Assembly (NCBI GenBank): GCA_020722815.1
Contig: DYKB01000022.1
Location: 1 to 64,000, forward strand
Length of the DNA: 64,000 nt
Origin: Caldithrix sp.
GTDB lineage: Bacteria > Zhuqueibacterota > Zhuqueibacteria > Thermofontimicrobiales > Sulfurfontimicrobiaceae
Direction: 5' to 3'
Part shown: positions 10,071-18,420 of the stretch, piece after piece
Position numbering within the stretch: the first letter of the stretch is position 1
Layout: the number at the start of each line of letters is the position of its first letter
Translations under genes and position numbers: made by a program
Notes under the pieces: generated by a model
Databases searched by the model: none
Told to the model about the DNA's origin: nothing
The model's input: only the letters and a program-made list of their open reading frames with translations

Positions 10071-10112
10071 AAACAAAAATTAGAGAATTTAAAAGAAAGT
10101 GTAGAGGGAAAA

Positions 10113-10823
10113 TTGGAAATCGATCAAAATGAACTCAAAAATAAAACCGGCAAGGAAGGTCAACCCGCGCATGTCGCCGCAAATGGGAAAATTTATGATG
10201 TGACGAATAGTCGATTGTGGAAAAATGGTCGTCACATGAACCGGCATGAGGCCGGTGCCGATTTGACCAGTGAATTGGCCGCCGCACCGCATGGTGCCGA
10301 AGTTTTAGAACGCTTTCCACTGATTGGTAATTTGAAAGCAGAAACTGAAACGGTCGCATTGCCACTACCTGGCTGGCTTTCAAAATTTTTAGAAGCCTAT
10401 CCATTTTTTAAGCGTCATCCCCATCCAATGGTGGTTCATTTTCCGATGGTGTTCTATATCATCATGCCAGCTTTTTTAGCCTGGTACTATATTATCAGCC
10501 CGGCCGAATCATTGTTAGATTCAATTTTTTATTTGCACATTCTCGGAACCCTTTCTTTGCCGTTTGCCATGTTGACTGGCTGGCTATCCTGGAAAGTCAA
10601 TTACCTTGGGAAACCTATTGATAAAATATCCCGAAAAATATTGTTTTCTTTTATCTTACTGGTTATGAATTTGATAGTATTGCCATTTTTATTTCTTGAT
10701 CCATCAATTTTAGCTCATCCACAAGGGATTCAGTTCGTCATTCCAATTCTGATATTTTTGTATTTGCCAATTGTCTCATTTATTGGCGCACAGGGGGGGG
10801 AACTCGTTTATCCGGTGCATTAA
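10113..10823 (+). CDS. Cytochrome b5-like domain fused to DUF2231 membrane domain
   Basis: 236 aa from a TTG start with AGAGGG upstream. Residues about 10-70 resemble the small prokaryotic cytochrome b5-like haem/steroid-binding domain (GKIYDVTNSRLWKNGRHMNRH, with further His at APHGAE). Residues about 85-235 contain four hydrophobic helices; the first is entered by HPHPMVVHFPMVFY, and TGWLSW follows, as in DUF2231 membrane proteins. Together they suggest a membrane haem protein moving electrons near the quinone pool. It follows menA-menG, which fits but does not prove a respiratory role. Length and fusion are taken from the sequence; function is inference. Confidence 0.7.
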   Translation: MEIDQNELKNKTGKEGQPAHVAANGKIYDVTNSRLWKNGRHMNRHEAGADLTSELAAAPHGAEVLERFPLIGNLKAETETVALPLPGWLSKFLEAYPFFKRHPHPMVVHFPMVFYIIMPAFLAWYYIISPAESLLDSIFYLHILGTLSLPFAMLTGWLSWKVNYLGKPIDKISRKILFSFILLVMNLIVLPFLFLDPSILAHPQGIQFVIPILIFLYLPIVSFIGAQGGELVYPVH

Positions 10824-10855
10824 AAAAATATAGAACTAATTTTACATTTATTCTG

Positions 10856-10973
10856 GAGTTCACGCTAAAAAGAGTATTTTCGTCATTCCGAACGGAGCGA
10901 AGCGGCGTGGTATAAGTTAAAAGATTCTTCGCTTCACTCAGAATAACAGGTTTTGTCTCTTTAGCGTGGGCTC
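10856..10973. repeat. Long palindromic intergenic element, copy 2 (best copy)
   Basis: 118-bp imperfect inverted repeat. The left arm GAGTTCACGCTAAAAAGAG continues to CGTCATTCCGAACGGAGCG; the right arm, ending GAATAACAGG...TTTAGCGTGGGCTC, is its near reverse complement over about 45 bp. The RNA would fold into one long hairpin. Related copies are at 9935-10070 and partly at 13966-14066. It lies between the cytochrome b5-like gene and the esterase gene. Confidence 0.75.
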
Positions 10974-11002
10974 ATTCAATTCTGCTTTATAAAATTATAA
11001 CG

Positions 11003-11773
11003 ATGATGAAATTTAAATCACTCAACAAAAAGGCTTATTATTTTCCCAATGGACCAGTCGGTTGCCTGTTGATCCATGGTTTTACCGGAACGCCGGATGA
11101 ATTGCACGAGTTGGGAATTTTCCTTGCGCAACATGGTCTGACGGTTTCGATTCCATTGTTGCCAGGTCATGGCACGACGCCGCAGGAATTGGCACAAATT
11201 AAATGGCCAACCTGGGTCGAATGGATTCGAGATGAATATCACAATTTAGCACAAAAATGTCAGGAAGTTTTCATCGGCGGACAATCCATGGGGGGAACGC
11301 TGGCTTTGCATCTTGGCACTCATTCCACGCCGGCTGGAATTATGACCTTTGCCGCGCCAGTAAAATTTCATCACCCTTTGTTAGCTTTTTATCCATTGGT
11401 TAAATGGTTTTATCGGAATTATCCCAAAAAATATGGTAATGATATCCGTGATCCGGAAATGAAAAAGCAATTGGCGAGCTATCAGGTCTATCCATTGCCG
11501 GCCGTTATGGAATTCCAAAAATTGCTTCATCACACATATAATGATTTAGCGGAAATTCACGCGCCACTGCTGGCTTTCCATTCATGTCAGGATCATACAA
11601 TTGACATTGAAAATATCGACATGATACTTAACCGGACTGGATCAAAAATTAAACAAAAGATAATTCTGGAAAATTCTTTCCATCTGATTACAGCCGATGT
11701 TGAGCGTGATTTAGTTAAAAATGCAACCCTGGAATTCATCAGGCAAAATTCGCGGCTTTTCAAAAACGATTAA
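11003..11773 (+). CDS. Alpha/beta hydrolase, Est30/monoacylglycerol lipase-like carboxylesterase
   Basis: 256 aa, usual for Est30-type carboxylesterases. Motifs: oxyanion-hole region LLIHGFTGTPDEL (about 22-34), nucleophile elbow GGQSMGG (Ser95), acid region HSCQDHTID (Asp197) and ENSFHLIT (His227). These enzymes hydrolyse short acyl esters or monoacylglycerols in the cytoplasm. No signal peptide is visible. It stands alone between two repeat- or AT-rich spacers. The substrate cannot be read from sequence. Confidence 0.88.
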   Translation: MMKFKSLNKKAYYFPNGPVGCLLIHGFTGTPDELHELGIFLAQHGLTVSIPLLPGHGTTPQELAQIKWPTWVEWIRDEYHNLAQKCQEVFIGGQSMGGTLALHLGTHSTPAGIMTFAAPVKFHHPLLAFYPLVKWFYRNYPKKYGNDIRDPEMKKQLASYQVYPLPAVMEFQKLLHHTYNDLAEIHAPLLAFHSCQDHTIDIENIDMILNRTGSKIKQKIILENSFHLITADVERDLVKNATLEFIRQNSRLFKND

Positions 11774-11893
11774 TTTTGGTGCTTAAGCGGACTGAAATCG
11801 ATTTGATAATTTTGTGAAAATGATTTAGAGTTGCAACGTGACTGAAAAGAGTTTGCTGATAGTGCAAATTTAAATTTGGGGCTAATATTGTAC

Positions 11894-12241
11894 TCAGGTA
11901 ATATTAAGATTCTTTTGATGTTGAAGAATTTCATTGTAAATTTCATGTTCGAATTGGTATATTTTTCGTATATTTTGTAATTGACCCGCTTTTAGGGCGG
12001 CCGGGGAATCGAAATTCTGAATTTCAAGTGGTGTTATCCCCTCTGTTTTTTGTTCTGGAAGTACTGGCAGGATTGGAGTGTCTTTTATTGATGGTGTTAA
12101 AGATACAACATTAACTGATGAATTTAAATTATCGGTTATTTTCGATGTAGAAGTTAAATTTTGACAATAACTGAAATTCCGAAGCAAAATAATTTGTAAG
12201 AATATAACCAGTACCCATAAAAATTTTTTTTGAGAAATCAT
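11894..12241 (-). CDS. Small secreted protein, unknown
   Basis: About 115 aa. After MISQKK comes a hydrophobic signal-like segment (FLWVLVIFLQIILL) and a possible cleavage near NFSYCQ; a Cys there leaves a lipoprotein possible. The mature part is polar, Ser/Thr/Pro-rich in the middle and helical at the end (IRKIYQFEHEIYNEILQH). No family recognised. The ATG at 12241 has GGGGGAT upstream and is preferred over an in-frame GTG at 12256. A good promoter on the same strand at 12265-12293 supports it as a real transcribed gene. Confidence 0.6.
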   Translation of the reverse strand: MISQKKFLWVLVIFLQIILLRNFSYCQNLTSTSKITDNLNSSVNVVSLTPSIKDTPILPVLPEQKTEGITPLEIQNFDSPAALKAGQLQNIRKIYQFEHEIYNEILQHQKNLNIT

Positions 12242-12264
12242 TTCATCCCCCTGCACTGAGATCT

Positions 12265-12293
12265 ATTATGGTTTTGATAAAAATTCCTGTCAA
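12265..12293 (-). promoter_or_regulatory. Sigma-70-type promoter for the small secreted protein
   Basis: Read on the minus strand: TTGACA (12293-12288), 17-bp spacer, CATAAT (12270-12265). This is a near-consensus promoter ending about 24 bp before the start codon at 12241, implying a very short leader. Confidence 0.6.
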
Positions 12294-12584
12294 CACTTTT
12301 GCAATTAGAATACCAGATTTGTAATTTGTGCATATAAATTACTTAAGTTCTATAAAATCAAATTTTTAAATGTTTTTTAATATTGATAATTTTATGAATA
12401 TTTGATGTGAGAATGTCGCAATTCCGGGAGTATGCTACAGTTTCGACTCATGATGAAACAGATCTGACAGGAAAGTTGATATTTAAATTAACCCTCGAGA
12501 TAATAGTACTTGCATCGTGGGAACATGCAAATAATTGAAAAGTAAAAATATTAATAGATTATAAATTGAATAAAAGGTGAATAT
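12294..12584. other. AT-rich spacer upstream of the HtrA gene
   Basis: No gene seen. A short inverted repeat TTGCAT-N9-ATGCAA lies at 12510-12530, about 55 bp before the HtrA start, and could be an operator. No clear -35/-10 pair was found for the plus strand. Confidence 0.35.
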
Positions 12585-13796
12585 ATGCGACGGACATCAT
12601 TTTTTTTAATGCTGAGTTTCTTATTTAGTATACTATTCCTGTTTGGCTGCCAATCTGATACAAAATCACGGGATAAAGCAAAGTCTGACAGTTTAAGTGA
12701 CCAATTAGCTGAAAATGAAATCAACCCACCTAAATTGGTGGCGAGTAGTTCGACAGTGGTGATGATTCCGGAAGATGAAATATCGAACTCCCGACAAAAT
12801 GCCATTACGCGTGCAGTGGAGAAAGTGAGCCCCAGCGTTGTTGGTATCAACGTTGTCCAAATCCGGGAACAGCCGCGGTATCGCGATCCTTTTTATGAAT
12901 ATTTTTTTCGTAATTCACCCTATCAGCAACAGCCGGTACAAAGCCTTGGTTCGGGCTTTTTTGTTTCAGCCGATGGTTATATTGTGACCAACGAGCACGT
13001 CGTTCATAATGCAACGCAAATAGTTGTGACCCTCACCGGTGGAAAAAAATATGATGCACAACTCATCGGTTCTGATTTTACCACCGATATTGCCCTGTTA
13101 AAGGTTGAAGGTAATAATTTTCCTTTTTCGCGAATGGGAAATTCCAATGATATTATCATTGGTGAGTGGGCGATTGCTTTTGGTAATCCCTTTGGCCTAT
13201 TTGAGGTCGGTGCGGAACCCTCGGTCAGTGTCGGGGTCGTAAGTGCCACCAATCGTGATTTTGGGCGACAAAATGAACGGGTTTACCAGGATATGATTCA
13301 AACCGATGCGGCGATCAATAGTGGCAATAGTGGCGGTCCATTGGTGAATAGTAATGGGGACGTTATTGGGGTCAATGCGTTCATCTACTCTGGGAGTGAG
13401 CATGTGGGTACTTCAATCGGATTGGGCTTTGCAATTCCCATCAATCGAGTAAAACAAGTTTTGCGTGACTTGAAGGAATCCGGCTCAGTCAATCGCCGAT
13501 TCCGGACTGGACTCAGGGTAGAAAGCATCAGCCGGTTGATGGCCTGGTCATTGGGTTTACGTTCCGATGGTGGCGTCATCATTTCTGATGTTGAAAAAGA
13601 TAGTCCAGCCGAGCGGGCCGGATTACAGGAGTGGGACATTATTTTGATGGTGAATGGTAAAAAAATAACAACCGTGGAAGATATCTGGGCCGTAATTGAT
13701 GAAAATGATGTAAAAGGTGGGGATGAACTCCGATTGACCATCCTCCGCAAAAATCAGAAATATGATACAAAATTAAGGCTTGAACGAATTCCTTAA
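12585..13796 (+). CDS. htrA: HtrA/DegP-family serine protease, lipoprotein, single PDZ
   Basis: 403 aa. The N-terminus ends in FLFGC (Cys22), a lipoprotein signal, so the protease is probably anchored to a membrane facing the periplasm. The trypsin-like domain has the full triad: His138 in TNEHVV, Asp168 in TTDIALLK and Ser249 in GNSGGPL. One PDZ domain follows (about 300-400; GVIISDVEKDSPAERAGLQ and GDELRLTILRK). HtrA proteins degrade or refold damaged envelope proteins. A single PDZ and a membrane anchor resemble DegS in layout, but lipid anchoring is different. AAAAGGTGAA precedes the ATG. Confidence 0.93.
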   Translation: MRRTSFFLMLSFLFSILFLFGCQSDTKSRDKAKSDSLSDQLAENEINPPKLVASSSTVVMIPEDEISNSRQNAITRAVEKVSPSVVGINVVQIREQPRYRDPFYEYFFRNSPYQQQPVQSLGSGFFVSADGYIVTNEHVVHNATQIVVTLTGGKKYDAQLIGSDFTTDIALLKVEGNNFPFSRMGNSNDIIIGEWAIAFGNPFGLFEVGAEPSVSVGVVSATNRDFGRQNERVYQDMIQTDAAINSGNSGGPLVNSNGDVIGVNAFIYSGSEHVGTSIGLGFAIPINRVKQVLRDLKESGSVNRRFRTGLRVESISRLMAWSLGLRSDGGVIISDVEKDSPAERAGLQEWDIILMVNGKKITTVEDIWAVIDENDVKGGDELRLTILRKNQKYDTKLRLERIP

Positions 13797-14155
13797 CTAT
13801 CCATATCCGAATTTCTATTTGATTTGAGTTTATCGCGAATCTAACAAAATCGCATTTTTTATTTGATTTAAAGAAAAATGTTTTGTATATTTATCGGTTT
13901 AAATTTTACATAAAGGAGTTACCTGGTTGTTTATTATAGACAAAGCGACGATAACAAGGTACTGGGCACTCCTTAAGCGTGAAACAATAATCTCTTTTGT
14001 TATTTAAAATATAGAATCTTCGTTTCTATTGGCTCCGTTTGGAATGACAGGAATGGTCTTTTTTAAAGCAGTCGCCTTGATGTATATTTGATATTATACT
14101 GTATTTAAAAGTTATTTTTATTGATCTAATCGGAAATAGTTGAAAAGTTTGGAAA
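13797..14155. other. Spacer with a degenerate palindromic element
   Basis: No gene seen. Around 13966-14066 a weak inverted repeat ends with GGCTCCGTTTGGAATGACAGG and CTTTTTTAAAGC, related to the right arms of the elements at 9935-10070 and 10856-10973, while its left arm is badly eroded. No clear promoter for the downstream PurC-like gene was found. Confidence 0.45.
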
Positions 14156-14863
14156 ATGATGATGGATTATCAGGTAAGGAAAAATAAACTATTATTTGAT
14201 TTTGCAACACGAAAAATTTATGCGACGGATGATGCTGAGCTTCGAATCGTTGAGTTTTTGGATGTGAGAGCTGGAAATTCAGTCAGCGGCAAAGGGCGCC
14301 TGAACAATAAACTGTCAGCACAACTTATGAATTATCTGGGAAGCTTTCAAATCCCGACAGATTTTATTAAAATCATTTCCGACAATGAAGTGTTGGTGAA
14401 AGGTGCTGATAAAATACCGCTTGATTGCCATATTTTGAATGTTGCAACAAAGCAATTGAACGAAAAATTCGGAATTCCCAAAGAAAAAGAGTTGGAAAAT
14501 CCGATTATTGAATATTTTACTGATGATAAATTTGGAAATCGTGTTCTAATAAATGAAACACACGTCGCGGCACTTGAGATTGTAAAGATTGATGAAGTGC
14601 GTTTTATTAAACATCTTATTTTAAAGGCGAATGTTCTTTTAAAGTCCTTTTTTGCTCGACGTGACTTTAAACTGGTTGAATTTACGCTAACTTTTGGTAA
14701 GTATAAAAACCATATAATTATTCAGGATGATTTGTCAGTGGATGCAATTCATATCTGGGATTTGAGAACCGATATTCATTTTCAATCAGAATTTTTTGCT
14801 GAAAATCATTCTGATATAGCTGTACTTCTTGGTGAACTTCAGCAACGAATTCTTGGTGATTAG
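14156..14863 (+). CDS. Degenerate PurC (SAICAR synthetase) homologue
   Basis: 235 aa, PurC length, and co-linear with PurC throughout: KIYATDDAELRIVEF, GKGRLNNKLSAQLMNYL, IPTDFIKIISDNEVLVK, NPIIEYF, LINETHVAALEI, and FTLTFGKYKNHIIIQDDLS then IHIWD. Compared with E. coli PurC (numbering from memory) many active-site residues are changed: the GKAK loop is replaced by KLLFDF, VVRN (Arg94) by ILNV, DFKLEFG (Lys177, Mg ligand Glu179) by EFTLTFG, and RLWD (Arg199) by HIWD; a loop before GKG is shortened. It is therefore probably not a normal SAICAR synthetase. It is encoded just before psd and pssA. Three ATGs in a row begin at 14156 after TTTGGAAA. Confidence 0.72.
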   Translation: MMMDYQVRKNKLLFDFATRKIYATDDAELRIVEFLDVRAGNSVSGKGRLNNKLSAQLMNYLGSFQIPTDFIKIISDNEVLVKGADKIPLDCHILNVATKQLNEKFGIPKEKELENPIIEYFTDDKFGNRVLINETHVAALEIVKIDEVRFIKHLILKANVLLKSFFARRDFKLVEFTLTFGKYKNHIIIQDDLSVDAIHIWDLRTDIHFQSEFFAENHSDIAVLLGELQQRILGD

Positions 14864-14877
14864 GTGTGGAGGCGAAT

Positions 14878-15528
14878 TTGGCTCGAGAGGGATTAATTCT
14901 TGTTTTACCTTTTTTATTTTTGGCGATTATTTTTTCCGGGATCGCTTACTTTTATCCCTTCTTAATTCTGTTGGTGATATCAGTAATTTTTTGGGCTGGA
15001 ACATTTTTTCTCATTTACTTTTTTCGAGATCCGGAACGAACAATTCCTGATGATGAACTGGCGATTGTTTCGCCGGCTGATGGTAAAGTGCTTTCTATTG
15101 AAGAAACAGTTGAAAACGAATTTTTAAACGAACGCGTACAAAAAATTTCGATTTTTATGTCTCCCCTGAATGTTCATATTAATCGAATACCGTTAAGCGG
15201 TAAGGTCGATTATTTTCGTTATATGAAAGGGAAATTTTTCGCTGCTTATAAGCCAGAATCTTCGGCTCAAAATGAACAAACTATCATCGGAATTACGCAT
15301 CCGAAGGTAAAAGTACTTTTTAAACAGATTTCCGGGGTATTAGCCCGCCGAATTATTTGTTACTTAAAAATTGGTGATTCAGCCCAAAAAGGTCGAAGGT
15401 TCGGATTGATCAAATTTGGATCTCGGGTTGAAATGTTTCTTCCATTAAAAATAAAGGTGCACGTTGTAAATAACCAGCAAGTCGTTGGTGGGGAAACCAT
15501 AATCGGGGTAATTCAGCATGACCGCTAA
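14878..15528 (+). CDS. psd: Phosphatidylserine decarboxylase (short, Psd type)
   Basis: 216 aa from a TTG at 14878. A GTG at 14866 would add four residues, but the TTG has GGAGG at 14868-14872 and then begins LAREG, as Psd proteins usually do. It decarboxylates phosphatidylserine to phosphatidylethanolamine. Two N-terminal membrane segments are followed by SPADGKV, MSPLNVHINRIPLSG and the self-cleavage site FGSRVEMFLP, where the Ser becomes the pyruvoyl cofactor. The gene for the preceding enzyme (PssA) overlaps its end by 11 bp. Confidence 0.94.
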   Translation: MAREGLILVLPFLFLAIIFSGIAYFYPFLILLVISVIFWAGTFFLIYFFRDPERTIPDDELAIVSPADGKVLSIEETVENEFLNERVQKISIFMSPLNVHINRIPLSGKVDYFRYMKGKFFAAYKPESSAQNEQTIIGITHPKVKVLFKQISGVLARRIICYLKIGDSAQKGRRFGLIKFGSRVEMFLPLKIKVHVVNNQQVVGGETIIGVIQHDR

Positions 15529-16306
15529 AATAAATCCTAAAAATCGACAACTCATTCCGAATGTTTTCACGGCGATAAATGTTTTTTGCGGATTTTTAGC
15601 AATTATCTATGTGTTGAAAGCAGACTTTGGGAAAGTTCCAATTGATAATAATTTTGAAACAGCCGCCTGGTTAATTATTCTGGCGGCGATTTTTGACGCA
15701 CTGGATGGCAAAATTGCCAGAATAACAAAAACGTACAGTGAATTCGGGATCGAATTTGACTCGCTGGCTGATGTCGTTTCATTCGGGGTAGCTCCCTCTC
15801 TACTTGTATATAAAATGTATTTTTATCGATTAAATGAGTTTGGTATTGTTTTGAGTTTCATGCCCCTATTATTTGGTACTATTCGCCTGGCACGTTTTAA
15901 TATCCAACTGACCGGGTTTGATAAAACCGGCTTTTCAGGCTTACCGATTCCTTCAGCCGCTGCTGGCTTGATTAGTTTTTTACTTTTTGGTTTGAATGAA
16001 ACACTGGTTATTGTTGATCCTTACCAGTCCTTATATAAAAATTTTTTAACGCCGATAGTTGTATTTTTATGTATTTTAATGGTTAGCACCATCCCTTATG
16101 AAACATTACCCAAGATTTCTCTGAAAAAAGGCTTAATGAATATTCTAAAATTATGTTATCTGTTGCTTAGTATTGTACTGATTATTTTTTATCCTCGTCT
16201 TTTTTTCTTCCCAATGGTCTGGATTTTTATTTTATTTGGCGTGATTCGTTGGTTAATTTTGATGGCGAAAGGGAATGGCGAAGAAGATGTTCTGCCTATT
16301 CAATAG
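15518..16306 (+). CDS. pssA: CDP-diacylglycerol--serine O-phosphatidyltransferase
   Basis: 262 aa membrane enzyme that makes phosphatidylserine, the substrate of Psd. The CDP-alcohol phosphatidyltransferase signature is complete: D60ALD63G..AR followed by EFD81SLAD85 (pattern DxxDGxxAR...GxxxDxxxD). About six to eight hydrophobic helices, with LIPNVFTAINVFCGF at the N-terminus as in PssA. Its start overlaps psd by 11 bp, so the two are translationally coupled and supply phosphatidylethanolamine. Confidence 0.94.
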   Translation: MTAKINPKNRQLIPNVFTAINVFCGFLAIIYVLKADFGKVPIDNNFETAAWLIILAAIFDALDGKIARITKTYSEFGIEFDSLADVVSFGVAPSLLVYKMYFYRLNEFGIVLSFMPLLFGTIRLARFNIQLTGFDKTGFSGLPIPSAAAGLISFLLFGLNETLVIVDPYQSLYKNFLTPIVVFLCILMVSTIPYETLPKISLKKGLMNILKLCYLLLSIVLIIFYPRLFFFPMVWIFILFGVIRWLILMAKGNGEEDVLPIQ

Positions 16307-16342
16307 TAAGTACGAACCATTATTTTTAGGAAAGAAGCGGCC

Positions 16343-16621
16343 ATGACATCGGTTCTTCATCGCAAATCGTTAGGATATACGATATTTATATTGTTCTCTG
16401 GCTCAATTATCGGCACGGCAGTGGGACGCCTGATTGCCTGGCTTTTACCAGATGGCAGTGTGGTTGAAAAATTTTTTTTGGTTTCATTTAAATGGGGATT
16501 CGACCCATTCATGTTGGACCTGGGTCTGTTTGATTTTACGTTTGGATTGCATTTTGAGATTAATGTCATCGGAGTATTAGGGATTGCCTTTGCGGCTTAT
16601 CTCTTACGATATTATTTATAA
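16343..16621 (+). CDS. DUF4321-type small membrane protein
   Basis: 92 aa with hydrophobic segments near the N-terminus (YTIFILFSGSIIGTAVGRLIA) and C-terminus (INVIGVLGIAFAAYLLRYYL), joined by a loop with LFDFTFGLHFEIN. This matches the pattern of DUF4321 proteins, small membrane proteins of unknown role often encoded near phospholipid or Tat genes. GAAAGAAG lies ahead of the ATG. It sits between pssA and the tatA pair and is probably co-transcribed. Confidence 0.65.
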   Translation: MTSVLHRKSLGYTIFILFSGSIIGTAVGRLIAWLLPDGSVVEKFFLVSFKWGFDPFMLDLGLFDFTFGLHFEINVIGVLGIAFAAYLLRYYL

Positions 16622-16637
16622 AACGCGGAGGTGAAGT

Positions 16638-16823
16638 ATGTTTGGTATGGGTACCTGGGAAATTATGGTGATAATGGTCGCCATTCTTTTGTTATTTGGT
16701 TCAAAAAGAATACCCGAAGTCGCCAGAAGCCTGGGTAAGGGAATTAATGAATTAAAAAAAGCAGCCGAAGATATTAAAAAAGATTTGAAGATTGATGATA
16801 TCGATCGCGATTTACGCGGTTAA
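16638..16823 (+). CDS. tatA: Twin-arginine translocase TatA/TatE-like protein 1
   Basis: 61 aa. Short N-terminus, one membrane helix (WEIMVIMVAILLLFG), the SKRIPEVARSLGKGI hinge and an amphipathic helix ending in a charged tail (DLKIDDIDRDLRG). This is the TatA/TatB layout, forming the pore for folded Tat substrates. GGAGGTGAAG precedes the ATG. A second TatA follows 60 bp on; one may act as TatA and the other as TatB or TatE. No tatC is in the window. Confidence 0.92.
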   Translation: MFGMGTWEIMVIMVAILLLFGSKRIPEVARSLGKGINELKKAAEDIKKDLKIDDIDRDLRG

Positions 16824-16883
16824 CGCTTTTGCCGCTATCAGAATTTAGGCGGTACTTTTTAATTATTTTAAACGGAGGAAAAA

Positions 16884-17090
16884 ATGTCACATTTTTTAGG
16901 CTTATTTGCTATATTTGGTCTACCGGGTGGTTGGGAAATGGTCGTTATCATTTTAGCAATTCTCTTGCTTTTTGGCGGTAAAAAAATTCCTGAATTGGCA
17001 CAGGGTTTGGGAAAAGGCATCAAAGAGTTTAAAAAAGCCACCCAGGGTGAAGATGATTCCGATAAAAACGAAAAAAATGATGCAAAGTGA
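16884..17090 (+). CDS. tatA: Twin-arginine translocase TatA/TatE-like protein 2
   Basis: 68 aa. The N-terminus GLPGGWEMVVIILAILLLFG continues into GGKKIPELAQGLGKGIKEFK and a charged tail (DDSDKNEKNDAK), a very typical TatA of FCB bacteria. ACGGAGGAAA precedes the ATG. Differences from the first TatA (GGKK against GSKR, and the longer acidic tail) suggest functional specialisation rather than a recent duplication. Confidence 0.93.
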   Translation: MSHFLGLFAIFGLPGGWEMVVIILAILLLFGGKKIPELAQGLGKGIKEFKKATQGEDDSDKNEKNDAK

Positions 17091-17715
17091 TTCATTATAA
17101 AATTTAATGATAGAAAGTTAAATTTTTTTCCACACAGGTGGAAAGGTGATCAATTTCGTGTAAACAATTACCGAGAATTATTTGCATGAAAATCTGATTT
17201 GATAAATGCCCGGAAAAATGGTATTGCTATCAATTTTTTGGGGAGATAACCGATTATTTAAGTTGCATTGAAAATACTGATTCCGGGCATTTCTGTGTTC
17301 CTGAACTCCTGTTTTATTGGCTTGTCCCGAGCAAGCAGGGATTTTTATATTTTTCATAAAGTGGTATTTCTTTCAATTGACAATACAAATCCCAATAATT
17401 CGGGAACCATCAAATAAAATTACGGTAAAATTGAATATTAAAAATTTGAAATTTTTATCCCCTTGTTAGACATTTGAAGTATGCACTTCAAAATGTAGAT
17501 TGATAAAAATATGTTTTATAGCTAGCTAAACCCGAATATTCTCTCCGGGTCATCATAAATTTTCTTTTTTTCTGGACAGTTTCTTTTTGTCTGATTTTAA
17601 ATGGTTTTATGAAATTTCAATACGCAATTCTCCAAAATCGGACATCTAATTTTTTGATAAACATTGAAAATTATTTGTTGGATTGGTTGGCGTATTTATA
17701 GTTGTAGGGTTTATA
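17091..17715. other. Gene-free stretch with a 12-bp perfect inverted repeat
   Basis: Long spacer between tatA and accB. No open frame with a start and ribosome binding site. It holds a small hairpin TTTCCAC-N4-GTGGAAA at about 17128-17145 and, at 17204-17292, the perfect inverted repeat AAATGCCCGGAA / TTCCGGGCATTT around a 65-nt spacer. The first hairpin may serve as a terminator for the tat operon, though no long T-run follows. Confidence 0.5.
17204..17292. repeat. Perfect 12-bp inverted repeat closing a 65-nt loop
   Basis: AAATGCCCGGAA at 17204-17215 pairs with TTCCGGGCATTT at 17281-17292. The GC-rich stem stands out in very AT-rich surroundings and closes a loop containing a GGGGAGATAACCG stretch. 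It could be a structured RNA or a transposon footprint. It does not match any riboswitch consensus I can recall. Confidence 0.5.
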
Positions 17716-17745
17716 TTGACGTAAATTTTGAACCCAATTTTTAAT
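17716..17745 (+). promoter_or_regulatory. Possible promoter for accB
   Basis: TTGACG (17716-17721), 18-bp spacer, TTTAAT (17740-17745), about 80 bp before accB. Five of six bases match consensus in each hexamer. Moderate support only because of the AT-rich background. Confidence 0.4.
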
Positions 17746-17827
17746 GGTGCTAGACTAAATCATATTAAAACAAATCAGGCTAATTTTTTGATTAACTAAC
17801 AATGAAAATGATGGGTGGAAAAGATAG

Positions 17828-18349
17828 ATGAATCCAAAGAATATACAAAAGCTGATCGATCTGGTCGAAAAAAGTAACATCAACGAATTAGAAGTGACTC
17901 GATGGGGAACCAAAGTCCGTATCGTTAAAAATGCCGGACTGGTTCAGGTTGAACCCAAAGTAGCTCACACGCAAGCACCTGTAGCTGTTCCTGAATATAA
18001 AGTAAGTGCTCCAGCCCATTTACCGACTGCTGTTGTTATGCCCGATGCCCCGAAACCGGTTGAACCTGCATTACCACCTGTAAAAGAAGAAAAATTGGCG
18101 ACGAATTTTATCAAAATTCAAGCGCCAATGGTCGGAACATTTTATCGGGCACCGGCACCGGATGCTGATCCCTATGTCAAAGTTGGCGATCCGATTTCCC
18201 CCGGACAGGTACTCTGTATTATTGAAGCGATGAAACTCATGAATGAAATTGAAGCGGAATGCTCGGGACGTATTAAAGAGATTCTCGTTGAAAATGGTAA
18301 ACCCGTTGAATATAATCAAGTGTTATTTATTGTGGAACCTCTGGCATAA
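17828..18349 (+). CDS. accB: Biotin carboxyl carrier protein of acetyl-CoA carboxylase
   Basis: 173 aa. It carries the biotin that shuttles CO2 in the first step of fatty acid synthesis. The N-terminal domain ([15 protein letters not shown]) leads into a Pro/Ala/Val-rich linker (about 45-90) and a biotinyl domain with [14 protein letters not shown], biotin being attached to Lys136. The gene is followed 71 bp later by accC, the usual accBC pair. A possible promoter is at 17716-17745. Confidence 0.96.
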   Translation: MNPKNIQKLIDLVEKSNINELEVTRWGTKVRIVKNAGLVQVEPKVAHTQAPVAVPEYKVSAPAHLPTAVVMPDAPKPVEPALPPVKEEKLATNFIKIQAPMVGTFYRAPAPDADPYVKVGDPISPGQVLCIIEAMKLMNEIEAECSGRIKEILVENGKPVEYNQVLFIVEPLA

Positions 18350-18420
18350 ATGGATGGTTTTAAAAGCAAAATTGATCGAAAATCTGACGACGGTATCTAT
18401 TGATTTAAAAGGATGCTAAT

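Noticed and set aside
16638..17090. A complete Tat operon
   Set aside because: Only two TatA/TatE-like genes are present; tatC is absent from the window.
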